This document shows, one piece after another, positions 35,143-47,200 of a stretch of 64,000 nucleotides of DNA. Source of the DNA: Triglochin maritima (Eukaryota > Streptophyta > Magnoliopsida > Alismatales > Juncaginaceae); contig OY821772.1 of assembly GCA_963682175.1 (NCBI GenBank), positions 52,164,925-52,228,924 on the forward strand. Direction: 5' to 3'. Each line of letters starts with the position of its first letter. Position 1 is the first letter of the stretch. The notes below the pieces were generated by a model, which was not told where the DNA came from, did not search any database, and saw only the letters and a list, made by a program, of their open reading frames with translations. The position numbers were made by a program, and so were the translations under genes.

Positions 35143-36889
35143 GTCTCCCTCGTAAATTTTTGAAAGGGTGATGCCCCTTTCCTCCCATTTCTTCAGGATA
35201 AGTCGTTTTCCAAACATGCTCGACCAACGATTCCACCTAGGATGGCCTCCCATTTTAGGCTCTGCCAGGTTGAACTTCTCGCACAGCCATACCTAATAAA
35301 GAACAAGCGAAACTTAAAAAGGAACAAGTGAAACTTAAAATAGAACTAGCGAAACTTAAAAAGGAACAACTTGAACTTAAAAAGGAACAACTTGAACTTA
35401 AAAAGGAACAAACGAATCTTAAAAAGGATCAACTGTAACAGAAAGGAAATTCTTGAACATAAAAAGAAACAAACGAAACTTAAAAAGGAACAAACGAAAC
35501 TTAAAAAGGAACAAACGAAACTTAAAAAGGAACAACTTGAACTTAAAAAGGAACAAGCGAGACTTAAAAAAAGAATAAGCGAAACGTAAAAAGGAACAAG
35601 TGAAACTTAAAAAGGAACAAGCGAAGCTTAAAAAGGAACAACTTGAACTTAAAAAGGGACAAATTCAACTTAAAAAGGAACAAGCGAAACTTAAAAAAGA
35701 ACAAGCGAAACTTAAAAATGAACAACTTGAACCTAAAAAGGAACAACTTCAACATAAAAAGGAACAAACGAAACTTAAAAAGGATCTACTGTAACAGAAA
35801 GGAAATTCTTGAACATAAAAAGGAACAAACGAAACTTAAAAAGGAACAACTTGAACTTAAAAAGGAACAAACGAAACTTAAAAAGGACAAACGAATCTTA
35901 AAAAGGATGAACTGTAACAGAAAGGAAATTCTTGAACATAAAAAGAAACAAACGAAACATAAAAAGGAACAAGCGAAACTTAAAAAGGAACAACTTGAAC
36001 TTAAAAAGGAACAACTTCAACATAAAAAGGAACAAACGAAACTTAAAAAGGAACAAACGAAACTTAAAAAGGATCAACTTGAACTTAAAAAGGAACAACT
36101 TGAACTTAAAAAGGAACAACTGGATTACCTGTAGTACAGCAACACACCCCTCGACGTATCCCCTTCTTAAAATAGAAGAACCAGTAGATCTCCTATCGCA
36201 TAGATCCCGGTTTGCCTTCTTCAGGCCCGTCACAAGTGCCTGGTGAACAGCCTCGGCCCACGCGTACTTGTGTAGCCTAGTGAAGTCGGCCAAGTGGTCG
36301 AGGAACCCAATTTTGGTTCGATGGGTGCCATCGCAGAACAAAAAATGGCTGAAGATGTAACAAATGAGTAGCCGGACGTACTCCTCCTCCTCATCAACCA
36401 AATATCTCGTAGCCATCATCTGGGCAGATAGTTGGGTGTTGTTCAGAATCTCCCACTGTCGGGTTGCGACTTCCTTCGGATGCATTCTGACAGTCTTCCC
36501 ATGTAATCTTAGCCCCAATTAGGGCAACGTCTTCGGCGGTGAAGTGTACTACCCCAGAGCCAATCCTCAACCCCACCTCCTCGGGGTCATAGTGTTCCAC
36601 GAACCAGTCGATAATGTCATTATCGACAGGAACGTTGGAGAGGTTGATGAAGTGACCGAAGGGGGTAGCCCGGAAGGCGTCTTTCTCTGCGTCCCTCAAC
36701 TTCCCAAAGACCTTCTCTATTGGGGTCCACGAACATTTGGAGGGCTGGAAGTAATGCGTAGAAGCCTAGGAAGACATCAACCGTATGAGAACATTCCTTT
36801 TTAGAGTATCACAATTCAATGTTACGGTAAAAACGACAAACCTGGTGCACCACAACCCCCGAAATAGACGCTTGAAGTGTAGAATCCAT
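35140..36889 (-). pseudogene. Plant-mobile-domain-like protein of the MULE
   Basis: Exon 1 is 36889-36842 (MDSTLQASISGVVVHQ), exon 2 is 36765-36129 and exon 3 runs from 35292 to about 35140. All junctions are GT-AG with matching phase. Exon 2 has TPFGHFINL, IIDWFVEHYDPEEVGLRIG, VVHFTAEDVALI, LRLHGKTVRMHP, YAWAEAVHQALV and YVEGCVAVLQ; exon 3 continues VWLCEKFNLAEP and GHPRWNRWSSMFGKR. This pattern resembles the plant mobile domain / DUF1985-type proteins often linked to MULEs and Ulp1-like proteases, whose molecular function is unclear. A frameshift near 36522, best explained by loss of two bases between VALI and GLRLHG, breaks exon 2. The C-terminal end is cut where it meets the transposase. 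No protease domain is present. Confidence 0.7.
35293..36128 (-). repeat. Intron filled with a 21-bp minisatellite (array 2)
   Basis: On the minus strand this 836-bp intron starts GTAATCC directly after codon Q of GCVAVLQ and ends TTATTAG directly before VWLCEKF. Nearly everything between is a 21-bp unit whose sense core, TGTTCCTTTTTAAGT, is the same as in array 1, with TCAAGT- or TTCGT-type tails instead of GAAGTC. About 38-40 copies fit. The repeat begins within about 10 bases of the donor and runs to a few bases before the acceptor, so it supplies the polypyrimidine tract itself. Confidence 0.9.
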
Positions 36890-37204
36890 TTGGTCGACGG
36901 ATATCTAGGGTTACGGTGAAGAACTGGGGTGATGAATCGGAGAAAAGTTGAGAAAGAAAATGTGAGAAAGATCAGAAACGTTTTTGGTTTTCTTTTGCAA
37001 GTCGGGATGTGAACAGACGCGTCTGATGTCCCTTCCCGGTTTTATCGATACGTCAGAGAGGGAACCGTCGCACGAAATCCGCAGCTGTTTTTCCATTTTT
37101 CGAAAAAACCCGCGCTTTAATTTTCACTGATTGGGCTGCTGACTAGATGCCACGTAAGCCGCGTCCTGGACGCGCGCGGCCGTCTATAAGGACTCAATCA
37201 ATAT

Positions 37205-37350
37205 ATGGGTGTAGATGGATTGAGTTAAAAATGTGATTAACGTGGAATACAATTTCTAATCACGTTATTTTTTTGTTAGTAAATCAAAAGGCTTGTAGGG
37301 AAGTCAGATTGGTTTTGAAAGAATTCTTGAAGTTTTAGAAATCACACGAA
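37205..37350. other. Junction between MULE and satellite
   Basis: A short AT-rich stretch has a small inverted repeat (GTGATTAACGTGG and its partner CTAATCACGTT) near 37230-37265. The first recognisable satellite motifs follow. Confidence 0.4.
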
Positions 37351-38216
37351 TTTCAACAAAAACAATCCGTTTTTAAATTTTTCACAATTTCTTTATTTTT
37401 TGATCGGTCTGATAATACAAAAAAATATTATAACTTAAAAATGTTAAATATATGCGTCTAAAATGAAATCTTTACATTTTCCCATTTTTAACAAAAATTC
37501 AACGACTATACAACACACGAATTTTGTCAGAAACACTCAATTTTTAAATTTCTCACTATTCTTTTAGTTTTGAGGCGTATGATGATACCAATTAATATTA
37601 TACGACGAAAATGTCAAACATACATGTCTGAAGTGAGATTTTTACATTTTTTTCTTTTTTAGCAAAGATCCAAATGCTAACACCCGAATTTTGGCAAAAA
37701 CACTTAGTTTTTAAATTTCTCATTATTTCTTTATTTTTTGATCGGTCATATCGTACAAATGAATATTATAACTTGAAAATGTGAAACATATGCGTTTGAA
37801 GTGAGATATTTACATTTTATCATTTTTAGCAAAAATACAAAGGTTATATAACACGATTTTTTGCAAAAACATGCAGTTTTTAAAATTCTCACTATTTCAT
37901 TATTTTCTAACCGGTCTGATGGAACAAATGAATATTATAACTTGAAAATGTGAAACATATGCGTCTGAAGTGAGATATTTACATTTTCCATTTTTTAGAA
38001 AAATTCAAGGCTATATAACACACGAATTTTGGCAAAAACACTTAGTTTTAAAATTCTCGCTATTTCATTATTTTCTGACCGGTCTGATGGTACAAATGAA
38101 TATTATAACTTGAAAATATGAAACATAAGCGTCTAAAGTGATATATTTACATTTTCCCTATTTAGCAAAAATCTAAAGGCCATAGCACACGAATTTTGCC
38201 AAAAACACTTAGTTTT
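37280..38216 (-). repeat. Satellite block 1, reverse orientation, diverged
   Basis: About five monomers of 168-170 bp are marked by GGTCTGAT-like and CACACGAATTTTG motifs spaced at about 169 bp (near 37405, 37575, 37744, 37913, 38081). They share landmarks with block 3 (ATTATACGACGAAAATGT, GCGTCTGAAGTGAGA) and the same orientation, but are clearly more diverged. This is typical of the old edge of an array. Confidence 0.85.
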
Positions 38217-41200
38217 GCATCAGTATATCATTTTCGTTGTATAATATTCATTCGTGTCATCAGATTTCTTAAAAAATAAAAAAATATTTCCATTTTTACA
38301 AAACTGAGGGTTTTACCGGAATTCGCGTGCCCTTTGTTTTTTTTTGCTAAAAAGGGAAATATCTAAAAATCTCTCTTCGGACGCATCAGTTTAACATTTT
38401 CGTTGTATATGTAATATCCATTCGTGTCATCAGACCCCTCAAAAAACAAAACAATAGTGTCTTTTTAAAAAACTGAGAGTTTTTACCAAAATCTGTCTTC
38501 GGACGCATCAATTTAACATTTTCGTCGTATAATATCTAGTCGCGTCGTTAGACCGATCAAAAAAAAACAAAGAAAAAGTGTCATTTTAAAAAAACTGAGT
38601 GTTTTTACTGAAATTCGTGTGCTATAGCATTTGGTTTTTTTGCTAACAAAATAAAATCTCAAAAAATCTCTCTTCGGAACCATCAGTTGATTTCGTCGTA
38701 CAATATCCATTCGTGTCATTGACCCCTCAAAAAACAAAGAAATAGTGTCATTTTTAAAAACTGAGGGTTTTTACCTTAAAAGGGAAATCTCAAAAAATCT
38801 CTCTTCGGACGCATCACTTTAACTTTTTCGTCGTATAATATCCATTCGCGTCATCAGACCCCTCAAAAAAATAAAGAAATAGTGCACTTTTTAAAAAACT
38901 GAGGGTTTTTACGGAAATTCGTGTGCTACAATAGCCTTTGGTTTTTTTTGCTAAAAAGGGAAATATCTAAAAATCTCCCTTTGGACGAATCAGTTTAACA
39001 TTTTCGTCGTATATATAATATCCATTCGTGTCATCAGACCCCTCAAAAAACAAAACAATGGTGTCTTTTTAAAAAACCGAGAGTTTTTACCAAAATTCGT
39101 GTGGTAAGCCATTGGTTTTTTTTTGCTAAAAAAGGAAATCTCAAAAGATTTGTCTTCAGACGCATCAATTTAACATTTTCGTCGTATAATATCCAGTCGC
39201 GTCGTTAGACCGATCATAAAAACAAAGAAAAAGTGTCATTTTAAAAAAACTGAGTGTTTTTACTGAAATTCACGTGCTATAGCATTTGGTTTCTTTGCTA
39301 ACAAAATAAAATATCAAAAATCTCTCTTCGGAACCATCAGTTGATTTCGTCGTACAATATCCATTCGTGTCATTAGACCCCTGAAAAAACAAAGAAATAG
39401 TGCCATTTTTAAAAACTGAGGGTTTTTACCTTAAAAGGGAAATCTCAAAAAATCTCTCTTCGGACACATAACTTTAACTTTTTCGTCGTATAATATCCAT
39501 TCGCGTCATCAGACCCCTCAAAAAAATAAAGAAATAGTGCATTTTTAAAAAACTGAGGGTTTTTACGGAAATTCGTGTGCTACAATAGCCTTTGGTTTTT
39601 TTTGCTAAAAAGGGAAATATCTAAAAATCCCCATCGGACGAATCAGTTTAACATTTTCGTCATATATATAATATCCATTTGTGTCATCAGACCCCTCAAA
39701 AAACAAAGAAATAGTACAATTTTTAAAAACTAAGGTTTTTTACCGAAATTCGTGTGCTATAAAGTCTTTGGTTTTTTTTTACTAAAAATGAAATATCTAA
39801 AAATCTCTCTTCAGACGCATCGGTTTAACTTTTTCGTCCTATAATATCCATTCATGTCATCAGACGCCGCAAAAACAAAGAAGTAGTGTCATTTTTAAAA
39901 ACTAAAGGTTTATACCGATATTCGTGCACTATATAGCCTTTGATTTTTTTTCTAAAAATGGAAATATCTAAAAATCTCTCTTCGGGCGTATCGGTTTATC
40001 AGTTTCGTCGTATAATATTCATTCGTGTCATCAGACCCCTCAAAAAACAAAGAAATAGTGTCATTTTTAAAAACTGATGGGTTTTACCGAAATTCGTGTG
40101 CTATAGCCTTTGGGTTTTTTCTAAAAAAGAAAATATCAAAAAATCTATCTTCGGACGCATTGGTTTACCATTTTCGTCATATAATATCCATTCGTGTCCT
40201 CATACCCTTCAAAAAACCAAGAAATAGTGCCATTTTTAAAAACTGATGATTTACCAAAATTCGTGTGCTATAGCCTTTGGGTTATTTCTAAAAAGAAAAA
40301 TATCTAAAAATCTCTCTTCGGAAGCATCAGATTAACATTTTCGTCGAATAATATCGATTCGTGTCATTAGACCCCTCAATAAAGAAATAATGACATTTTT
40401 AGAAATCTGAGGGTTTTTACCGAAATTCGTGTGCAAGCCTTTGGTATTTATGCTAAAAAAGAAAATATCTAAAAATATCTCTTCAGATGCATCAGTTTAA
40501 CATTTTCGTCGTATAATATCATTTCGTGTCATCAGACCCCTAAAAAAATAAAGAAATAGTGCTCTTTTTAAAAGACTGAGGGTTTTTACCGAAATTCGTG
40601 TGCTATTACAACCTTTGGTTTTTTTCCAAAAAAGGGAAATATCTAAAAATCTCTCTTCGGACGCATCGGTTAACATTTTCGTTGTATAATATCCATTCGT
40701 GTCATCAAACCCCTCAAAAAACAAAGAATAGTGTCATTTTTAAAAACTAATGGTTTTTACCGAAATTCGTGTGCTATATAGACTTTGGGTTTTTTCTAAA
40801 AAGGAAAATATCAACAAATCTCTCTTCGGACGCATCGGATTAATATTTTCGTCGTATAATATCCATTCGTGTCCTCAGACCCATCAAAAAATGAAGAAAT
40901 AGTCCCATTTTTAAAAACTAATGGTTTATACCGATATTCGTGCGCTATATAACATTTGTTTTTTTGCTAAAAAATGGAATATCTAAAAATCTTTTTTCGG
41001 ACGAATCGAGTTAACAATTTCGTCGTATAATATCCATTTGTGTCCTCAGACTCCTCAAAAAACAAAGAAATTTTGCCATTTTTAAAAACTAATGTTTTTA
41101 CGGAAATTCGTGTGCTATAGCCTTTCGGTTTTTTGCTAAAAAGGGAAATATCTTTTCGGACGCATCAGTTTAACATTTTCGTCGTACAATAGCCATTCGT

Positions 41201-44200
41201 GTCATCAGACCTCTTAAAAAATATAGAAATAGTGACTTTTTTAAAACTGTTAGTTTTTACCAAAATTCGTGTGCACTTTGGTTTTTTTTGCTAAACAGGG
41301 AAATATCTAAAATTCTCTCTTCGGACGCATCGGTTTAACTTTTTTGTCCTATAATATCCATTCGTGTCATTAGACCCCTCAAAAAACAAAGAAGTAGTGC
41401 CATTTTTAAAAACTAATGGTTTAACCGTTATTCGTGCACTATATAGCCTTTCGTTTTTTTCTAAAAAGGAAAATATCTAAAAATCTCTCTTCGGACGCAT
41501 CGGTTTAACATTTTCGTCGTATAATATCCCTTCGTGTCCTCAAACCCCTCAGAACCAAAGAAATAGTGCCATTTTTCAAAACTGATGGGTTTTACCAAAA
41601 TTCGTGTGCCCTTTGGTTTTTTTGCTAAAAAAGGATATATCTAAAAATCTCTCTTCTGACACATCGGTATAACATTTTCGTCCTATAATACACATTCGTG
41701 TCATCAGACCCCTCAAAAAACAAAGAAGTAGTGTCATTTTTAAAAACTAATGGTTTATACCGATATTCATGTGCTATATAGCCTTTGGGTTTTTTCTAAA
41801 AAGGAAAATATCTAAAAATGTCTCTTTGGAAGCATCGGTTTAACATTTTCGTCGTATAGTATCCATTTGTGTCCTTAGACCCCTCAAAGAACAAAGAAAT
41901 AGTGTCAATTTTAAAAACTGATGGTTTTTACCGAAATTCGTGTGCCCTTTTGTTTTTTTTTGCTAAAAAGGGAAATATCTAAAAATCTCTCTTCAGACTC
42001 ATCGGTTTAACATTTTCGTCCTATAATATCCACTCGTGTCCTCAGATCCCTCAAAAATAAAGAAATAGTGTCATTTTAAAAACTAATGGTTTATACCGAT
42101 ATTCGTGCGCTAACCTTTGTTTTTTTCCTAAAAAGGGAAATATCTAAAAATCTCTTTTTGGACGCATCAGTTTAACATTTTCATCGTATAATATTCATTC
42201 GTGTCATCAGACCCCTCAAAAAATAAAGAAATAGTGCCATTTTTAAAAACTAATGGGTTTTATCGAAATTCGTGTGCTAAAGCCTTTGTTTTTTTTCTAA
42301 AAAGGAAAATATCTAAAAAATCTTTTTTCGGATGCTCCAGTTTAACATTTTCGTCGTATAATATCCATTCGTGTCCTCAAACCCCTCCGAAACAAAGAAA
42401 TTGTGCCATTTTTAAAAACTAATAGTTTACACCGATATTCGTGCGCTATATAGCATTTGGTTTTTTTTTCTAAAAAGGAAAATATCTAAAAATCTCTTTT
42501 CGGACGCATCGGTTTAACATTTTCGTCTTTTAATATCCATTCGTGTTACCAGACCCCTCAAAAAACAAAGAAATAGTGCCCTTTTTAAAAACTGATGGTT
42601 TTTACCGAAATTCGTATGCCATTTGGTTTTTTTTTGCTAAAAAGGGAAATATCTAAAATTCTCTCTTTGGACGCATCAGTTTAACTTTTTCGTCCAATAA
42701 TATCCATTCGTGTCATCAGACCCATCAAAAAACAAAGAAATAATGTCATTTTTAAAAGCTAATCGTTTATAACGATATTCGTGCGCTATTTGGCCTTTGG
42801 TTTTTTTCTAAAAAGGAAAATATCTAAAAATCTCTCTTCGGACGCATCGGTTTAACATTTTCGTCGTATAATATCCATTCGTGTCATCAGACCCCTCAAA
42901 AAACAAAGAAATAATGTCATTTTAAAAAACTAATGGATTTTACCGAAATTCATGTGCTAAAGCCTTTTGTTTTTTTTTCTAAAAAGGAAAATATCTAAAA
43001 ATCTCTTTTCGGACGGACCGGTTTATCATTTAGTCGTATATTATCCATTCGTGTCCTCAAACCCCTCAAAAACAAAGAAATTGTACCATTTTTAAAAACT
43101 GATGGTTTTTACCGAAATTCGTATGCCATTTGGTTTTTTTTGCTAAAAAGGGAAATATCTAAAATTCTCTCTTCGGACGCATCAATTTAACTTTTTCGTC
43201 CAATAATATCCATTCGTGTCATCAGACCCATCAAAAAACAAAGAAATAATGTCATTTTTAAAAGCTAATCGTTTATAATGATATTCGTGCGCTATTTGGC
43301 CTTTGGTTTTTTTCTAAAAAGGAAAATATCTAAAAATCTCTCTTCGGACGCATCGGTTTAACATTTTCGTCGTATAATATCCATTCGTGTCATCAGACCC
43401 CTCAAAAAACAAAGAAATAATGTCATTTTAAAAAACTAATGGATTTTACCGAAATTCATGTGCTGCCTTTTGTTTTTTTTTCTAAAAAGGAAAATATCTA
43501 AAAATCTCTTTTCGGACGGACCGGTTTATCATTTAGTCGTATATTATCCATTCGTGTCCTCAAACCCCTCAAAAACAAAGAAATTGTACCATTTTTAAAA
43601 GCTGGGGTTTTTACGGAAATTCGTGTGATATAGCCTTTGGTTATTTCCTAAAAAGGGAAATATCTAAAAATCTCTCTTCGGACACATCGGTTTAACATTT
43701 TCGTCGTATAATATCCTTTCGTGTACTCAGATCCCTCAAAAAACAAAGAAATAGAGCCATTTTTCAAAACTGATGGTTTTTACCGAAATTCGTGTGCCCT
43801 TTGGTTTTTTGCTAAAAAGGAAAGTATCTAAAAATATCTCTTCGGACGCATCGGTTTAACTTTTTCGACTTATAATATCTATTCGTGTCATCAGACCCCT
43901 CAAAAAACAAAGAAGTAGTATCATTTTTGAAAACAAATGGTTTATACTGATATTCGTGATCTATATAGCCTTTGGTTTTTTTCTAAAAAGGAAAATATCT
44001 AAAAATCTCATTTCGGACGCATCGGTTTAACATTTTCGTCGTATAGTATCCGTTCGTGTCCTCAGACCCCTCAAAAACAAAGAAATAGTGTCAATTTTAA
44101 AAACTAAGGGTTTTCACCGAAATTGGTGTGCTATAGCCATTGATTTTTTTCTAGAAAGGAAAATATCAAAAAATCTCTTTTCAGACGCATCGGTTAACCA

Positions 44201-47200
44201 TTTTCGTCGTATAATATTCATTCGTGTCCTCAGACCCCTCAAAGAAAAAAGAAATAGTGTCAATTTAAAAAACTGATGGTTTTTACCGAAATTCGTGTGC
44301 TATATAGCTTTTGGTTTTTATCTAAAAAGGAAAATATCAAAAAATCTCTCTTCAGACGCATCCGTTTACCATTTTCGTCGTATAATATCCATTCGTGTCC
44401 TCAGACCCCTCAAAAAATAAAGAAATATCACCATTTTTAAAAACTGATGGTTGTTACCGAAATTCGTGTTCCCCTTGGTTTTTTTGCTAAAAAGGAAAAT
44501 ATGTAAAAATCTCTTTTCGAACGCAACGATTTCACATTTTCGTCCTATAGTCTCCATTTTTGTCATCAGACCCCTAAAAAAACAAAGAAATAATGCTATT
44601 TTTAAAAACTAATGGTTTATACAGATATACGTGCGCTATATATCCTTTGTTTTTTTTTCTAAAAAGGAAAATATCTAAAAATCTCTCTTCAGACGCATAG
44701 GTTTAACATTTTCTTCGTATAATATCCATTCGTGTCATCAGATCCCTCAAAAAAATAAAAAATAGTGTCATTTTTTAAAATTTAGGGTTTTTACCGAAAT
44801 TCATGTGCTATAGCCTTTGTTTTTTTCTAAAAAAGAAAATATCAAAAAATCTCTCTTCGGACGCATCGGTTTACCATTTGCGTCGTATAATATCCACTCG
44901 TGCCCTCAGACCCCTCAAAAAACAAAGAAATAATGTCATTTTTAAAAACTGATGGGTTTTACCGAAATTCGTGTGTCCTTTAGTTTTTTTTGCTAAAAAG
45001 GGAAACATCTAAAAATCTCTTTTCGGACGCATCGGTTTAACTTTTTCGTCTTATAATATCTACTCGTGTCATCAAACCCCTCAAAAAACAAAGAAGTAGT
45101 GTCATTTTTAAAAACTAATGGTTTATACCGATATTCGTGCTCTGCATAGCCTTTGGTTTTTTTCTAAAAAAGAAAATATCTAAAAATCTCTCTTCGGACG
45201 CATCGGTTTAACATTATCGTCGTATAGTATCCATTCGTGTCCTCAGACACCTTAAAAAACAAAGAAATAGTGCAGTTTTTAAAAACTGAGGGGTTTTACC
45301 GAAATTTCGTGTGCTATATAGCCTTTGTTTTTTCCTAAAAAAGAAAATATCTATAAATCTCTCTTCGGACGCATCGGTTTAACGTTTTCCTCGCTTAATA
45401 TCCATTCGTGTCATCAGACCCCTCAACAAACAAAGAAATAGTGTCATTTTTAAAAACTAATGGTTTATACCGATATTCGTGCGCTATATAGCCTTTGGTT
45501 TTTTCTAAAAAAGAAAATATCTAAAAATCTCTAGTCGGACGCATAGGTTTAACATTTTCGTCGTATAATATCCATTCGTGTCAACAGACCCCTAAAAAAC
45601 AAAGAAGTAGTGCCATTTTTAAAAAATAATGGTTTATACCGATATTCGTGCGCTATATAACAATTTTTTTGCTATAAAGGGAAATATGTAAAAATCTCTT
45701 TTCAGACGCATCAGTTTAACATTTTCGTCGTATAATATTCATTCGTGTCATCAGATACCTCAAAAACAAAAAAATAGTGCCATTTTTAAAAACTGAGGGT
45801 TTTTACCGAAATTCGTGTGCTATTTGGTTTTTTTGCTAAAAAAAGAAATATCTAAAAATCTCTTTTCGGACGCATTGGTTTCACATTTTCGTCCTATAAT
45901 ATCCATTCGTGTCATCAGACCCCTCAAAAAACAACGAACTAGTGTCATTTTTAAAAACTAATGGTTTATACCGATATTCGTGCGCTATATAGCCTTTGAT
46001 TTTTTTTCTAAAAAGGAAAATATCTAAAAATATCTCTTCAGACGCATCATTTTAACATTTTCGCCGTATAATATCCTTTCGTGTCATCAGACCCCTCAAA
46101 AAATAAAGAAATAGTGCCATTTTTAAAAGACTGACAGTTTTTACCGAAATTCGTGTGCTATAACAGCCTTTTGTTTTTTTCCTAAAAAGGGGAATATCTT
46201 AAAATCTCTCTTCGGACGCATCGGTTAACATTTTCGTTGTATAATATCCATTCGTGTCATCAGACCCCTCAAAAAACAAAGAATAGTGTCATTTTTAAAA
46301 ACTAATGGTTTTTACCGAAATTCGTGTGCTATAGCCTTTGGGTTTTTTCTAAAAAGGAAAATATCAACAAAAAATCTCTCTTCAGACGCATCAGTTTACC
46401 ATTTGCATCGTATAGTATCTATTCGTGTCCTCAGACCCCTCAAAAAACAAAGAAATAGTCATTTTTAAAAACCGATGGTTTTTACCGAAATTCGTGTGTC
46501 CTTTAGTTTTTTTTGCTAAAAAGGGGAAATATCTAAAAATCTCTTTTCGGACGCATTGGATTCACATTTTCGTCCTATATTATCCATTCGTGTCATCAGA
46601 CCCCTGAAGAAACAAAGAACTAGTGTCATTTTTAAAAACTAATGGTTTATACCGATATTCGTGCGCTATATAGACTTTGGTTTTTTTTTTCTAAAAAGGA
46701 AATATCTAAAAATCTCTCTTCGGACGCATCGATTTAGCATTTTCTTCGTATAATATCCATTCGTGTCATCAAACCTCTCAAAAAAAGAAATAGCGTCATT
46801 TCTAAAAACTGAGGGATTTTACCGAAATTTGTGTGCTATATAGCCTTTGGTTTTTTTGCTAAAAATGGAATTATCTAAAAATCTCTTTTCGGACGCATCG
46901 GTTTCACATTTTTGTCCTATATTATCCATTCATGTCATCATACCCCTAAAGAAAAAGAACTAGTGTCATTTTTAAAAACTAATGGCTTATACAGATATTC
47001 GTGCGCTATATAGCCTTTGGTTTTTTTCTAAAAAGAAAAATATCTAAAAATCTCTCTTCAGACGCATCGGTTTAACATTTTCTTCGTATAATATCCATTC
47101 GTGTCATCAGACCTCCCAAAAAAAAGAAATAGTGTCATTTGTAAAAATTGAGGGATTTTACCGAAATTTGTGTGCTATATAGCCTTTGGTTTTTTTGCTA

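Larger units (their letters stand above)
32217..37195. mobile_element. Mutator-like element (MULE) with two convergent genes
   Basis: The span holds a FAR1/MULE transposase on the plus strand and a plant-mobile-domain-like gene on the minus strand, meeting tail to tail near 35.14 kb. A 9-bp direct repeat, AATCAATAT, lies at 32208-32216 and 37196-37204. That is the length expected for Mutator target duplication, but the sequence is AT-rich and was found by looking for it. No strong terminal inverted repeat is visible, so this may be a non-TIR type MULE or a decayed one. Both genes are broken, so the element cannot move by itself. Confidence 0.6.

Noticed and set aside
34255..36134. Lysine/leucine-rich or VCSFLSE-type repeat proteins
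   Set aside because: These frames lie within the two intron minisatellites. The 21-bp period keeps all codons in register on both strands, so openness is not evidence for a gene.
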